Shown here piece after piece: positions 16,235 to 25,708 of a stretch of DNA of 64,000 bases. Under the pieces are notes generated by a model. The model did not search any database, was not told where the DNA came from, and saw only the letters and a list, made by a program, of their open reading frames with translations. Source of the DNA: Pseudomonas sp. ANT_H4 (GTDB lineage Bacteria > Pseudomonadota > Gammaproteobacteria > Pseudomonadales > Pseudomonadaceae); NCBI RefSeq assembly GCF_008369295.1, contig NZ_VOBG01000005.1, forward strand, positions 124,001-188,000, read 5' to 3'. The translations under genes and the position numbers were made by a program. Positions within the stretch are counted from its first letter, which is position 1. The number at the start of each line of letters is the position of its first letter.

Positions 16235-17575
16235 ATGCGTGCATCCTTGAAACGTTCCCTGGCCAGCGCAGCCTTTGCGCTGGCGGCATTGGCTGGCGCG
16301 GTGCCACAGGCCGTGGCCTCGCCCGACCAGCAATTCATTCCCCTGGCCACCTATCGCGTCGGCGCCTATGCCTCCAGCGGCGTGCAGGTGTGGGCCGGGA
16401 TGATCGATTACCTGCGCTATATCAACGAGGTCGAAGGCGGCATCAACGGCGTCAAGTTGGTGTGGCAGGAATGCGAGACCGAATGGACAGCAGAGAAGGG
16501 CATCGAGTGCTACGAGCGCTTCAAGAATGGCCTGGACGGCGCGCCGGTTGCGGTTTACCAGCCTAACGGCGCACCGGCGGCCTACGCCCTGAGCGAACGG
16601 GCGGAAGTGGACAAGATCCCGCTGATCACCCTCGGTTACGGGCGCACCGAAGCCACCGACGGCACCGTGTTCCCCTATAACTTCCCGGTGATGCTGACCT
16701 TCTACAGCGAGGCCTCGACCCTGGTGAACTACATCGCCCAGCGTGAAGGTGGTTTCGACAAGCTCAAGGGCAAAAAAATCGCCACGGTTTATCACGATTC
16801 GGCTTACGGTCGGGAAACCCTTGGGCCGTTGAAGTTATTGGCTGAGAAGTACGGCTTCGAGAATATCCAGATCCCGGTGGCCGATCCCGGCAACGAGCAG
16901 TCGGCGCAGTGGCGCCAGGTCCGCCAGGCCAGCCCGGACTGGGTGTTCCTGCGTACCTGGGGCGTGTCGACGCCGGTAGCGGTGAAGACCGCCGCGCGTT
17001 TTGGCTTCCCGGTGGACCATATCATCGGCGATATCTGGGCCAGCTCCAGTGAGGACGTATTGCCTGCAGGCGCTTCCGCCAAGGGCTACCTGGCGTTGAC
17101 GCCTTATCCGGCGGGCGCGGATTTTGAGATCCACAAGCGCCTCAAACAATACGTTCTCGACAAGGGCCACAGCGATCTCAAGGACCTGAAAAACTTCGGC
17201 AGCGTCTACTACAACTCAGGCCTGGTGAACGCCGCGGTGGCCGTGGAAGCGATTCGCACCGGCCAGGCCAAGTTTGGCAAGCGCCCGCTCAACGGTGAAG
17301 AAGGCCGCTGGGGGCTGGAGCACTTGAACATCGACGACGCGCGCCTCAAGGACATGGGCTACCTGGGCCTGATGCAAAATCTCAAGCTGTCCTGCAGTGA
17401 CCATGAAGGCGGCGGTTCGGCGCGGGTGCAGCAATGGGACGGCGCCAACTGGACCCTGGTCAGCGACTGGATCGCCGCCGATCGTGCGCTGTTGCGCCCG
17501 CTGATCGACGAAAAATCTGCCGCCTTCGCCAAGGAAAAAGGCCTGACGCCGCGCACCTGCACCGGGGGCCAATAA
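16235..17575 (+). CDS. Liv-type periplasmic substrate-binding protein
   Basis: 446-aa protein with a clear Sec signal peptide (MRASLKRSLASAAFALAALA, cleavage after about residue 28, PQAVAS). The mature part is a periplasmic-binding-protein type 1 fold with ASSGVQVWAGMIDYLRYINE and GVKLVWQECETEW, as in amino-acid/amide-type receptors (Peripla_BP_6). Length is slightly greater than the usual 370-410. It lies between permease and second ATPase genes. The ligand cannot be read from the sequence; context points to a compound oxidised by the flavin enzymes of the operon. Confidence 0.9.
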   Translation: MRASLKRSLASAAFALAALAGAVPQAVASPDQQFIPLATYRVGAYASSGVQVWAGMIDYLRYINEVEGGINGVKLVWQECETEWTAEKGIECYERFKNGLDGAPVAVYQPNGAPAAYALSERAEVDKIPLITLGYGRTEATDGTVFPYNFPVMLTFYSEASTLVNYIAQREGGFDKLKGKKIATVYHDSAYGRETLGPLKLLAEKYGFENIQIPVADPGNEQSAQWRQVRQASPDWVFLRTWGVSTPVAVKTAARFGFPVDHIIGDIWASSSEDVLPAGASAKGYLALTPYPAGADFEIHKRLKQYVLDKGHSDLKDLKNFGSVYYNSGLVNAAVAVEAIRTGQAKFGKRPLNGEEGRWGLEHLNIDDARLKDMGYLGLMQNLKLSCSDHEGGGSARVQQWDGANWTLVSDWIAADRALLRPLIDEKSAAFAKEKGLTPRTCTGGQ

Positions 17576-17578
17576 GCC

Positions 17579-18346
17579 ATGAGCCAGCCCGCCGCTGAAC
17601 CTGTGAGCCAGACCCTGCTCGGGGTCAAGGACATCGAAGTGATCTACGACGGCGCGATCCTCGCCGTGGCCGGGGTGTCCTTGAGTGTGCCCAAAGGCGC
17701 TATTGTCGCCTTGCTCGGCGCTAATGGTGCCGGTAAAAGCACCACCCTCAAGGCCATCTCCGGGTTGGTGAGAGCCGAGCGGGCGGAGGTCAGCCGGGGC
17801 GTGATCGAGTATCAGGGGCGCAATCTGGCCGGGGTCGATCCCAGCCAGCGGGTGCGCCAGGGCATGGTCCATGTACTGGAAGGCCGCCACGTGTTCGGCC
17901 AGTTGACGGTGGAGGATAACCTGCGCAGCGGCGGCTTCGTGCGGCGCTTGAGCCGCAAGGATATGGAACAGGACCTGGAACGCATCTACGCTTGGTTCCC
18001 TCGGCTCAAGACCAAGCGCCATACCCGCGCCGGATTGACCTCCGGCGGCGAGCAACAAATGGTCGCCATCGGCCGGGCGTTGATGACCCGTCCTACTTTG
18101 GTACTACTGGACGAGCCGTCGATGGGTTTGGCGCCTATGATCGTCCAGGAAATCTTCGAAATCATCGGGCAACTCAATCGGGATCAGCAGATGAGTTTTT
18201 TGATCGCCGAGCAGAATATCAACGTCGCGCTGAACTATGCCTCTCAAGGCTACGTGCTCGATACCGGGCGGGTGGTTCTCAGCGGCAGCGCCAGTGAGCT
18301 GCTGGCGCGGGGCGATTTGCATGACATCTACCTGGGCAGACAGTAA
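17579..18346 (+). CDS. Liv-type ABC transporter ATPase (LivF-like)
   Basis: 255-aa ABC ATPase with Walker A GANGAGKST (47-55), signature LTSGGEQQM, Walker B LVLLDEPSMGLAP and the LivF-specific IAEQNINVALNYASQGYVLD near the C-terminus. It starts four bases after the binding-protein stop. With the LivG-like ATPase it forms the nucleotide-binding pair of the importer. Confidence 0.92.
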   Translation: MSQPAAEPVSQTLLGVKDIEVIYDGAILAVAGVSLSVPKGAIVALLGANGAGKSTTLKAISGLVRAERAEVSRGVIEYQGRNLAGVDPSQRVRQGMVHVLEGRHVFGQLTVEDNLRSGGFVRRLSRKDMEQDLERIYAWFPRLKTKRHTRAGLTSGGEQQMVAIGRALMTRPTLVLLDEPSMGLAPMIVQEIFEIIGQLNRDQQMSFLIAEQNINVALNYASQGYVLDTGRVVLSGSASELLARGDLHDIYLGRQ

Positions 18347-18357
18347 GGGCGCATTTG

Positions 18358-19797
18358 ATGACTGAAACTGAACGCGGACAGGCGACGAGCGCCATCCGCA
18401 ACGCCGATGTGCTGGTGATTGGCGGTGGCCTGAGCGGCACCTTGCTGGCCGCGCAACTGCTGCGCCTGCCGGGCAAACGGCAGATCCTGATCATCGAGCC
18501 GCGCAGTGAACTGGGGCGCGGCGAGGCCTACAGCGCCGTGGAGCTGGGGCACACCTTGAACGGCAACGCGGCGCGCATGAGCGTCGATCCGGACAACGCC
18601 GATGATTTGACCCAATGGCTGACCGAACACATCGCGGCGGGCGGTTGGCCGGAGTCGGACCAGCAACATGTGCCCGTCAGCGAGCTGTTCCCGCCCCGGG
18701 GGATTTTTGGGTTGTATGCTCAGCAACGATTGGCTGAAGCCCAGGCGCTTTCGCAATCAACCGTGGAACATATTCGCGCCGAGGTGATTGATCTTCAGGT
18801 GGATGAAGATTCGGCGCTGCTGACCTTGAGCGATGGCCAGCAACTGCGCGGCGCCTTTGCTGTTTTGGCCACCGGCATGTTCCCTGCTGCCCGTACGCCG
18901 CAGACCTCCTCCTGCGGCTTGAATGCGGCAGCCGTCGACCCGTGGGACGTGCAGGCCATGACCCAACTGGACCCACCATCGACGGTGCTGATTATCGGCT
19001 CCGGCCTGACGATGGTCGACGCCGTGGTGTCTTTGGAACAGTCCGGGCATCGAGGGCCGATCGAGGTGTTTTCTCGCCATGGTTTGCTGCCCCATGTGCG
19101 CCGGCAACCGCCGAGCTGGGTGGACTTCCTTGGCGAAGACCATCGCCTTCGCAGCCCTCGGCAACTCCTGCGTGAAGTGCGCCGCCAGTGCCAGGAGGCG
19201 CTGGAGCAAGGCATCGATTGGCAAGCGCCGCTGGATACCGTGCGCTCCCATATCGGCCGCCTGTGGAGCCAGGCCAGCGAGCGCCAGAAGCGCCAGTTCG
19301 TGCGTCATGTACGGCCCTGGTGGGAAAGCCATCACCACCGCTCGCCACCCTTGAGCGCCGAACTGGTGGCGCGCCTGCACGGGGAAGGGCGGTTGCGCAT
19401 CCAGGCTGCCTCGTTCAAGGGGTTGGAACCGTCCCAGGCGGGTGAAGTGACCATCCGCCTGCGCCGTCGCGGTGAGCAGGAAACGATGCAGGTCAGCGGT
19501 GCTGCGCTGATCAACTCCAGCGGTATCGAATACGACTGGCGCCGGGTGGCTCGGCCGTTGCCTCGGCAACTGCTGGCGCGTGGGTTGATTCAACCGGGGC
19601 CATTGGCGCTGGGGATTACGGCGGATACGTCAGGCGCCGTGCTCGATGCCCACGGTCAGGTTAGCCAGCGCCTGTTTGCCATGGGGCCGCCGCTTAGGGG
19701 CATGTGGTGGGAGAGCACGGCAGTGACCGATGTAGCGAGCCAGGCCAAGGCGTTGGCGACCCGGCTGGCTCAAGGCGCTCCGGCTAATCTCGCGTAG
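18358..19797 (+). CDS. FAD/NAD(P)-binding oxidoreductase
   Basis: 479-aa protein with an N-terminal FAD Rossmann motif, VLVIGGGLSGTLLAAQL (18-34), and a second dinucleotide site near residues 210-225 (VLIIGSGLTMVDAVVSL). It resembles the FAD/NAD(P)-binding protein family of the YdhS type (PF13454). The ATG at 18358 follows an in-frame TTG. Last gene of the 9464-19797 operon. It ends 14 bases inside the convergent membrane-fusion pseudogene. It might reduce or oxidise a metabolite of the imported substrate, or serve the flavin monooxygenases; no direct evidence either way. Confidence 0.82.
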   Translation: MTETERGQATSAIRNADVLVIGGGLSGTLLAAQLLRLPGKRQILIIEPRSELGRGEAYSAVELGHTLNGNAARMSVDPDNADDLTQWLTEHIAAGGWPESDQQHVPVSELFPPRGIFGLYAQQRLAEAQALSQSTVEHIRAEVIDLQVDEDSALLTLSDGQQLRGAFAVLATGMFPAARTPQTSSCGLNAAAVDPWDVQAMTQLDPPSTVLIIGSGLTMVDAVVSLEQSGHRGPIEVFSRHGLLPHVRRQPPSWVDFLGEDHRLRSPRQLLREVRRQCQEALEQGIDWQAPLDTVRSHIGRLWSQASERQKRQFVRHVRPWWESHHHRSPPLSAELVARLHGEGRLRIQAASFKGLEPSQAGEVTIRLRRRGEQETMQVSGAALINSSGIEYDWRRVARPLPRQLLARGLIQPGPLALGITADTSGAVLDAHGQVSQRLFAMGPPLRGMWWESTAVTDVASQAKALATRLAQGAPANLA

Positions 19798-21064
19798 GGG
19801 CGGCGGGGATGGGGGCGCCCACCTTTACAAACCCCGGCTTGAGCCCAAACACTTCAACTCCCTCGGAAGTGGATTGCCCTGTGGTCACCGTCACCCGCTC
19901 CACCGGCTTATCCATTGCCGCCCGATACTCCACTGACACCCCAGTAGCGTCGCGGTTGATCGCCTGGACCGGGACGATGATCGCTTGGTCATTGCTGTAG
20001 GTGACAATGGTCCGTCGCGCGCTCATGCCCAGGCGCACCCGCTGCAATTGCTGCGCAGTCAGTTTGGGGATCGACAGCGTTACCGCAAACTGCGCGCTGC
20101 CCTGGCTGTCACTGGCGATGGCCAGGCCGCTGACCACGCTGACGGTTGCGCTCAGGCGCTCGCCGTCGAAACCATCGCCCATCACTTCTACCGCCTGGCC
20201 CTGGTGCAATTGGTTGATGTCCAGCTCTGAAACCTTGGCGACGATCTTCAGCCGTTCGATATTTGCCAGCCCGAACAGCACCTGGCCCTGGCCGACCTTG
20301 CTGCCGACCTGCACCGGTGCGCTGCTGTTGCCCCCGCCTTGTGGGCTATTGCTCCCCAGCGCCGGTACGGCGATGCCGGAGAGCGGTGCTTTGACCTCCT
20401 TGCCATCAAGCGGGATACGCAAGGCGTCGTATTTCACTGTGGCGTTGGTCAGCTCCATATCGGCAATCTGCCGGTATTCGCCCTTGCCCTGATCGATGGC
20501 CTGTTGCAGTTCGCCGCGTGCCGCTACCATGTCCAGCTGTTGCTGCTGGGCCTGCTGCTTGAGGTCGTCCAGTTCGTTGCGCGCGATGATGCCGCGCTTG
20601 AACAGGTTTTCGCTTTCGGTGAGTTTGCGCTGGGTATTGCCGGTAGACATCTCGGCAGTACGCAGGCTACGGCTGACTTGCTGGCCGCTGTCCCAGTCCT
20701 GCATTTCCTACACCGTTCGCCGGGCTTTGAGCTGGGCGGAGAGGGCTTCGCGTAGTTGTATTTCGAGGGTCGCCGGGTCCATGCGCAGCAGCATCTGGCC
20801 GGCGTCCACACGTTGGCCCTGTTCCACCAGATTAGCTTGCACGTTGCCATCGAACGGCGCAGTGAGGGTGAGGGTGGTGTCGGGCTCGATCTTGCCCACC
20901 AGGCCGATCTGGTGCACCAGTGGATCGGTCTTTACCACCAGCCACTGCTCAGCCCTGCCGGTTTGATCAGCGGCGGGGCTTCGATAGCTGATGACGGTTA
21001 TCCCGGCGCCCACCAACAGCACAATCATCGCGGCGCCCAGCAGGCGTTTTTTATTAGTAGTCAT
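19784..21064 (-). pseudogene. Membrane-fusion (HlyD/MacA) protein, in-frame stop
   Basis: The frame reads from ATG 21064 (MTTNKKRLLGAAMIVLLVGA, an N-terminal membrane anchor) to 19786, about 426 codons. It is broken once by TAG at 20708-20710. The two halves are in the same frame and join into a normal fusion-protein layout: barrel-sandwich lipoyl-type half (LVHQIGLVGKIEPDTTL), coiled coil (LTESENLFKRGIIARNELDD), second half with VGQGQVLFGLANIERL and beta-barrel. The TAG replaces what is probably a Gln codon before EMQDWDSG. Re-initiation at ATG 20704 could make only the second half without the anchor. Part of a decaying efflux operon. Confidence 0.85.
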
Positions 21065-22328
21065 TGAGGGCGATTTCCCAACTTTCCAGTGTCATGCCCA
21101 GGGTCAGCTCGAGCTGGGTCTGGGCATTTAAATAGGCAATCAGTGCGTTGAGCCGCGAGTTTTCGGCGTTGCGCAGGTCGGCTTCGAAACTCAGCACCTG
21201 GAAGTTGGTGGAGCGTCCGGTGCTGAGTTTGTCCCGTTCAATCCGCGCGCGGACTTCGGCCTGGCGGGTGCTGATATCGCCGATGGGAATCTGCACCTGG
21301 ATTGCGGTATAGCTGTCCCAATGTCGATTATTGGTGTTGCCGAAGTCGTTATTGGACGCGTCGCGCAGCTGATTGGCCCCGGCCACCAAGTCGACCTGCC
21401 AGCGCCCGGAATCCTTGGCCATTACCAGGTTGAGGTCGGCCTGCTGGCTGCCGAGCAAGGTGGCGAGGTATTCCGGCTGCTGGTTCTGCGCCAAGTTGAA
21501 GGCCTGGTGTTTGTCGATGTCCATGCGCGAGGCCTCCAGGGCTTCGGTGGCGGGATGGGTGTCGACAGGTCCAGGGCCAACAGACGCAGCAGTGCCAGAC
21601 GGCTCATGCCCAGTTGGTTCTGGGCTTCTTCCACGCCCAGTTGCTGGGTGGCGATGTCTGCTTCGGTCTGGACGATTTCGAACTCGGCCATGCGCCCGGC
21701 ATTGATCAGCGCCTTGTTCACGTCCAGCAACGTGTTGGAGCGCTTCAGCGCCTCCTGGGTGATGCTCAGTTGTTCCTGGGCGCGCAACAGCTCCCGGTAG
21801 GTAGCGATGATCTGGCTAATGGTTTGCGCGACGTTGGCCTTGAGGTTCAAGCGGTTGGCCTGCTCCGACAGACGTGACAGGCGCAGCGGAGCAGTGGTGG
21901 CGTCCCAGCCGGCACCGCGCATCAGTGGCTGGATAATTGCCAGGTCCAGGCCATGCTCCGCCGCGTTCCGTACTCACCGAGCAGGGTGGCGGCGGGTGCC
22001 AGGTTGGCGTTGCGGGCGCGGTCATCGGAACCTTGGGCGCTGCGGTAATAACTGTTAAGCATCAGCTTGGGGTTGAAGGTGTCTTCGGCTACCCGCAGGT
22101 CGAATTTTTGCGCCACTCGTTGCAGGTAGGCGCTTCGAATACCGGGGTTGTTGCGCAAGCCCAGATACACCGCGTCCCCAGCGTCAGGGTTGTGATCTGC
22201 GCATTGAGGGACACGCTGCGATCGTAGGCGCTGCGGGTAGTGGTTGGGGCCGAAGAGCGGATCACCACGTCGGCCGCAAAGCTGGGCAGGCTGACCAGGG
22301 CGATCATCAGCAGCAGCCGTTTATTCAT
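21054..22328 (-). pseudogene. TolC-like outer-membrane efflux protein, multiple frameshifts
   Basis: The homologous protein is spread over three frames. Translation starts at 22328 (MNKRLLLMIALVSLPSFAAD, signal peptide), but a one-base loss near 22175, after ITTLTL, shifts the frame; the true continuation YLGLRNNPGIRSAYLQRVAQ is in the next frame. A second break with probable internal loss lies near 21950-21975, between LLGEYGT and LDLAIIQPLMRGAGWD. A third one-base loss lies near 21558, between LLALDL and EASRMDIDKHQ. The rest runs to 21054. Lengths and motifs are those of a TolC-family outer-membrane factor. No full-length product can be made. Confidence 0.85.
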
Positions 22329-23520
22329 CGCGCAAGGCCTCTACGGGCTGCAACCGTGACGCCGAGACCGCCGGGTAAATACCGAAAAACAACCCCACCA
22401 GCAAGGTGATACCCACGCCCAGTGGCAAGGCGGCGACGGCCAGGGAAAACTGCCAACCCGATAGCCAGGCGTAGAGATAGGCAGCGGTCATGCCCACTAC
22501 TGCCCCGCACAGGGCACCGACGGCGGTGAGGGTCACCGCTTCCAGCAGGAACAGGTTACGGATGTCGCGCTGGCGGGCGCCCAGGGCCATACGAATGCCG
22601 ATTTCGCGACGGCGCTCGGAAACGTTCATCAGCATTACGTTCATCACCCCGACACCGCCTCCTACCAGGGAGATAGCGCCCAAGGCCAGCAATAAATAGG
22701 CGAAGGTGCGACTTTGCCGGGTCATGCCGTCGATAATTTGCTGGGGCACCTGAATGTCGACATCGTGGTCGGTGAGCTGGGTTCTCAGGGCTGCTGCGGC
22801 GTTTGCGGCGATGCGTTCCATGTCCTGCCCCGGCGTGGCGCGGATAACCACGTTGCTGACCTGGGGCGCGGAATAGATGCGGCGCATGCCCTGGGCGGGA
22901 ATGAACAGCGATTCGTTGGCCTGCACTGGAATCAGCATCGACCGGGGCTGGTTGTGAAGAATGCCGACGATCAGGAACAGGTAGTCATTGATTCGCTCAT
23001 GGTCGCCCAGTTGCAGTGGGTCGCCGGGAACACTCAATGCCTGAGCGGTCTGGTCGCCGATCACGGCGTAGGTTTCGCCAGCGTCAAACTTGGACAGGAA
23101 GCGCCCCTCACGCAGCGACAGGCGCATGGCGTCCTTGAGGTCCGGGGTGCTGCCGATCAGGCCGGCGTTGGCGGTGCGACCCTGGAAGACGACAGGCCCG
23201 CTGAACGACGAAATTGCGCCGATATGGGCGATTTCCGGCACGGCCTTGCGCACCGCTTCCAGGTCCAGGCTGGGGGGCATCGAAACGCTGCTGCTGCCTT
23301 TGGGGGGAAATTGCGCCACCAGGGTATCGGTGCCCATGTCCTTGAAAATCATCGCGGCATCTTCGGCTGCGTTGTGGCCGATATTGATCAGCGCCACCAC
23401 GGAGGAGCTGCCGATGACGATGCCCAACAGGGCCAGGATCGAGCGCTTGCCCAGGGTTCGCAGGCTGACGAGCGCCTCGTGCAGCAATTGGCTCAGGCTC
23501 TGTTCGACCCGCAGGCTCAT
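22321..23520 (-). CDS. MacB-like ABC transporter permease (FtsX type)
   Basis: 399-aa inner-membrane protein, intact in frame. One N-terminal helix (SILALLGIVIGSSSVVALI) is followed by a large periplasmic MacB-core domain (about 45-270) and three C-terminal helices of the FtsX domain (YLLLALGAISLVGGGVGVMN; ERRREIGIRMALGARQRDI). This is the separate-permease version of MacB. Its ATPase, outer-membrane and fusion partners next to it are all broken, so the intact frame probably has no working complex unless partners are supplied elsewhere. It overlaps the ATPase stop by four bases. Confidence 0.88.
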   Translation of the reverse strand: MSLRVEQSLSQLLHEALVSLRTLGKRSILALLGIVIGSSSVVALINIGHNAAEDAAMIFKDMGTDTLVAQFPPKGSSSVSMPPSLDLEAVRKAVPEIAHIGAISSFSGPVVFQGRTANAGLIGSTPDLKDAMRLSLREGRFLSKFDAGETYAVIGDQTAQALSVPGDPLQLGDHERINDYLFLIVGILHNQPRSMLIPVQANESLFIPAQGMRRIYSAPQVSNVVIRATPGQDMERIAANAAAALRTQLTDHDVDIQVPQQIIDGMTRQSRTFAYLLLALGAISLVGGGVGVMNVMLMNVSERRREIGIRMALGARQRDIRNLFLLEAVTLTAVGALCGAVVGMTAAYLYAWLSGWQFSLAVAALPLGVGITLLVGLFFGIYPAVSASRLQPVEALRDE

Positions 23521-24220
23521 AGACGTCCGGCCTCTTGCACCACGCCGTTGCGCACCAGGATCTTGCGATTCAGGCGTTCGGCGATGTGTGGGTCGTGGGT
23601 GACGATGATCAGCGTCACCTGTTGTTCGCGGTTGAGGGCCAACAGCAGGTCCATGATCTGCTGAGCAGTGTGGCTGTCGAGGTTACCGGTGGGTTCGTCA
23701 GCGAGGATCACTGACGGCTTCCCTACTAACGCTCAATCGCTACCCGCTGGCGCTGGCCGCCGGACAAGTCGGCAGGTCGGTGGTGGGCGCGCTCGGCCAG
23801 GCCTACCTGGTCGAGCATGCGCAGGGCTTGTTCGACCGATTCGTGGCATGACACGCCGCGGTAGCTCAGGGGCAGGGCGACGTTGTCGAGGGCACTGAGG
23901 CGCGGTAGCAGGTTGAAACTCTGGAAGCCGAAGCCGATCTGCTGATTACGGATCGCCGCCAATTGGTCGGGGTTGGCGCTGAAAATATTGTGGCCGGCAA
24001 AGCGGTATTGACCGCAGTCGGGCAGATCCAGCAGGCCGAGGATATTGAGCTGGGTGCTTTTGCCGGAACCGGAAGCGCCGAGGATGCCGCAGCTGTCGCC
24101 GCTGGCGATAGACAGGCAGACATCATTGAGGATGGACAGGTGTTGCCCGGCCAACTGGTAGCTTTTGCCGATGCCTTGCAGGGAAATGAAGCCTGGGAGC
24201 GTGGGGGCCTCTGTCATCAT
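23517..24220 (-). pseudogene. MacB-type ABC ATPase, frameshifted
   Basis: Reading from ATG 24220 gives a lipoprotein/macrolide-exporter ATPase with Walker A GASGSGKST, the ISIASGDSCG segment and signature DLSGGQRQRVAI. Then ATTGAGCGTTAG appears where ATTGCnnnnGAGCGTTAG-type sequence is expected. Loss of about four bases turns I-A-R-A-L into I-E-R-stop at about 23726. Walker B and the rest (LADEPTGNLDS, IIVTHDPHIAERLNRK) continue in another frame to 23517. The Walker A neighbour shows Gln where Leu is usual (STQLNILG) and the Q-loop region reads IGFGFQSF, both odd. No working ATPase can be made. Confidence 0.85.
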
Positions 24221-24574
24221 GACTACGCCTGCAGTCTCGACGCTCCTCCTACGCTCCCGAAAATTGTTGTAACAAGTTCAGGCGCTGCCTGGCATGCGTC
24301 ACGGACTGGTTTTATTTCTTGTTTTTAAAATATTGTTTGAATAGTAACCTTGATCTACTCGCTTCGCCAGCCAGAGAGATAGAGCGGTTTCACCTGTCGA
24401 AAATGGGACAATGAGGCGCCGCAGGGTGTTGTGAAACACCTCGGATCACCCCCAAGAAGGTGGCTGATAGGGCCTTTGGGTAATATGGTGCAGTGTCACT
24501 ACTTGCTTTCAACAGCGGCCCCGGTATAAAAAATCCAATTTTTTTTAAAACATCCCTTTCCATGTGGAACCCCT
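24221..24574. promoter_or_regulatory. Divergent intergenic region with small inverted repeat
   Basis: 354 bases between the broken efflux operon (minus) and the TetR gene (plus). No gene is visible. The part 24300-24350 is AT-rich (GTTTTTAAAATATTG) and could hold a promoter. GGTGTT (24425-24430) faces AACACC (24435-24440) across GTGA, a possible TetR-type operator or small hairpin. Another AT-rich run (24525-24550) lies close to the TetR start codon. Assignment is tentative. Confidence 0.35.
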
Positions 24575-25330
24575 ATGGTCGCGAAGAAACCCAGCGCTCC
24601 AAACGTTACCAAGACTCGATTGCTGGATGCGACAGAGGCTCTTTTCATCAAATACGGCTATGACGCCGTTTTGTTGCGGCAGATTACCGAGAAGGCGCAA
24701 GTCAATCTCGCTGCGGTGAATTACCACTTCGGGGACAAAGACTCCCTTATGAAGACGCTGCTGATGCAGCGCCTGGAACCGCTCAACGAACAACGTTTGC
24801 AATTGCTCGACAAATGCGAGGCCGAATCTGATGGCCCGCTCGATTGCGACACCCTGCTCGGCGTGCTGTTCGCCCCGGCCATGGGCCTGGAGCGCAGCGA
24901 TCCGGCCAGCGGTGAAGGGCGCTCCTTTATTCGTTTCCTGGGCCGGGTCTACAGCGACACTTCGCCGTTTATCCAGGAGTACCTCAAGGTGCACTATCAG
25001 CCGGTGTTCCAGCGCTTCTTTGAAGCATTCGCCCTGGCACTGCCGGACCTGCCGCGTAACGAATTGGGGGTGCGCCTGCAATTTGCCCTCAAGGCGATCT
25101 CCGGGGTGATGGCCGGGACCGAACTGCGCTTGCTGATGAACTCCATGAGCCTGGGCCGTCCGGCCACCGATGCTGAAGTCATGGCCAAGCTGATCACTCT
25201 GGTCTCGGCGGCCATTCGCGTGCCGCAGCAAAGCCCCGAGGCCGAAATGGCCTTGGCGCGGGTGCTTGATACCCAGCGGGCGATCCGCGAGCAGGGGGCG
25301 GCTCCCAACGCCAGCAAAGCCGCTCGCTGA
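24575..25330 (+). CDS. TetR/AcrR family regulator (PsrA/CerR-like)
   Basis: 251-aa regulator. The N-terminal HTH spans about residues 12-60 (ATEALFIKYGYDAVLLRQIT, then AQVNLAAVNYHFGDKDSLM). The NLAAVNYHFG motif and overall length are close to the PsrA/CerR branch of Pseudomonas TetR regulators. It is transcribed away from the MacAB-like operon and probably once controlled it. The C-terminal third is Ala/Arg-rich and hydrophilic. It is intact although its presumed target operon is broken. Confidence 0.87.
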   Translation: MVAKKPSAPNVTKTRLLDATEALFIKYGYDAVLLRQITEKAQVNLAAVNYHFGDKDSLMKTLLMQRLEPLNEQRLQLLDKCEAESDGPLDCDTLLGVLFAPAMGLERSDPASGEGRSFIRFLGRVYSDTSPFIQEYLKVHYQPVFQRFFEAFALALPDLPRNELGVRLQFALKAISGVMAGTELRLLMNSMSLGRPATDAEVMAKLITLVSAAIRVPQQSPEAEMALARVLDTQRAIREQGAAPNASKAAR

Positions 25331-25436
25331 TGGCCCGCCGGCTCCGCCCGGAGCCGGCCAAGCGGTAGCCAGTCGTGCACTTCATCAACCCCCGCTACCA
25401 CTCCCCACTCTATCCAAGTAAAACCCAGGCAAAAAA

Positions 25437-25459
25437 AAGCCCGCTGGGGCGGCGGGCTT
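25437..25459 (-). terminator. Rho-independent terminator, minus orientation
   Basis: AAGCCCGC (25437-25444) pairs with GCGGGCTT (25452-25459) around a seven-base loop. The flank is eight A residues at the left side, which reads as a U-run only for minus-strand transcripts. For the plus-strand TetR gene the stem alone might still terminate. The rest of the 25331-25708 gap holds no convincing gene. Confidence 0.6.
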
Positions 25460-25708
25460 GATGTGAAGCATTTGTAACGGATGAGGCTTCACACTACGGC
25501 CGTGGATGTGAATAAAGCGTGAAAACTATGTAAGAGAAAGCGTGAGTGTGTGGCGTTTATGTTGAAAGTAACTTTCTCTGGATACGTCATCGTGGTCTAC
25601 CATTCGTCGCGACTGTCAATTCTGACAGGTAGACGTGCCCATGGGGCGGGTGTTTGATTTCTCTTGGCGCGTGTTCTGTCTACACGCTGTTTAATTTGGA
25701 GAGCAATC

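Noticed and set aside
15878..16795. 305-codon minus-strand frame
   Set aside because: Runs across the livM end and the binding-protein start on the opposite strand; both are well supported genes.
19784..24220. Sequencing error as sole cause of the broken efflux genes
   Set aside because: Lesions are of different types (nonsense, four-base loss, one-base losses outside long homopolymers) and all lie in one operon while more than 50 other genes are intact. Not fully excluded.
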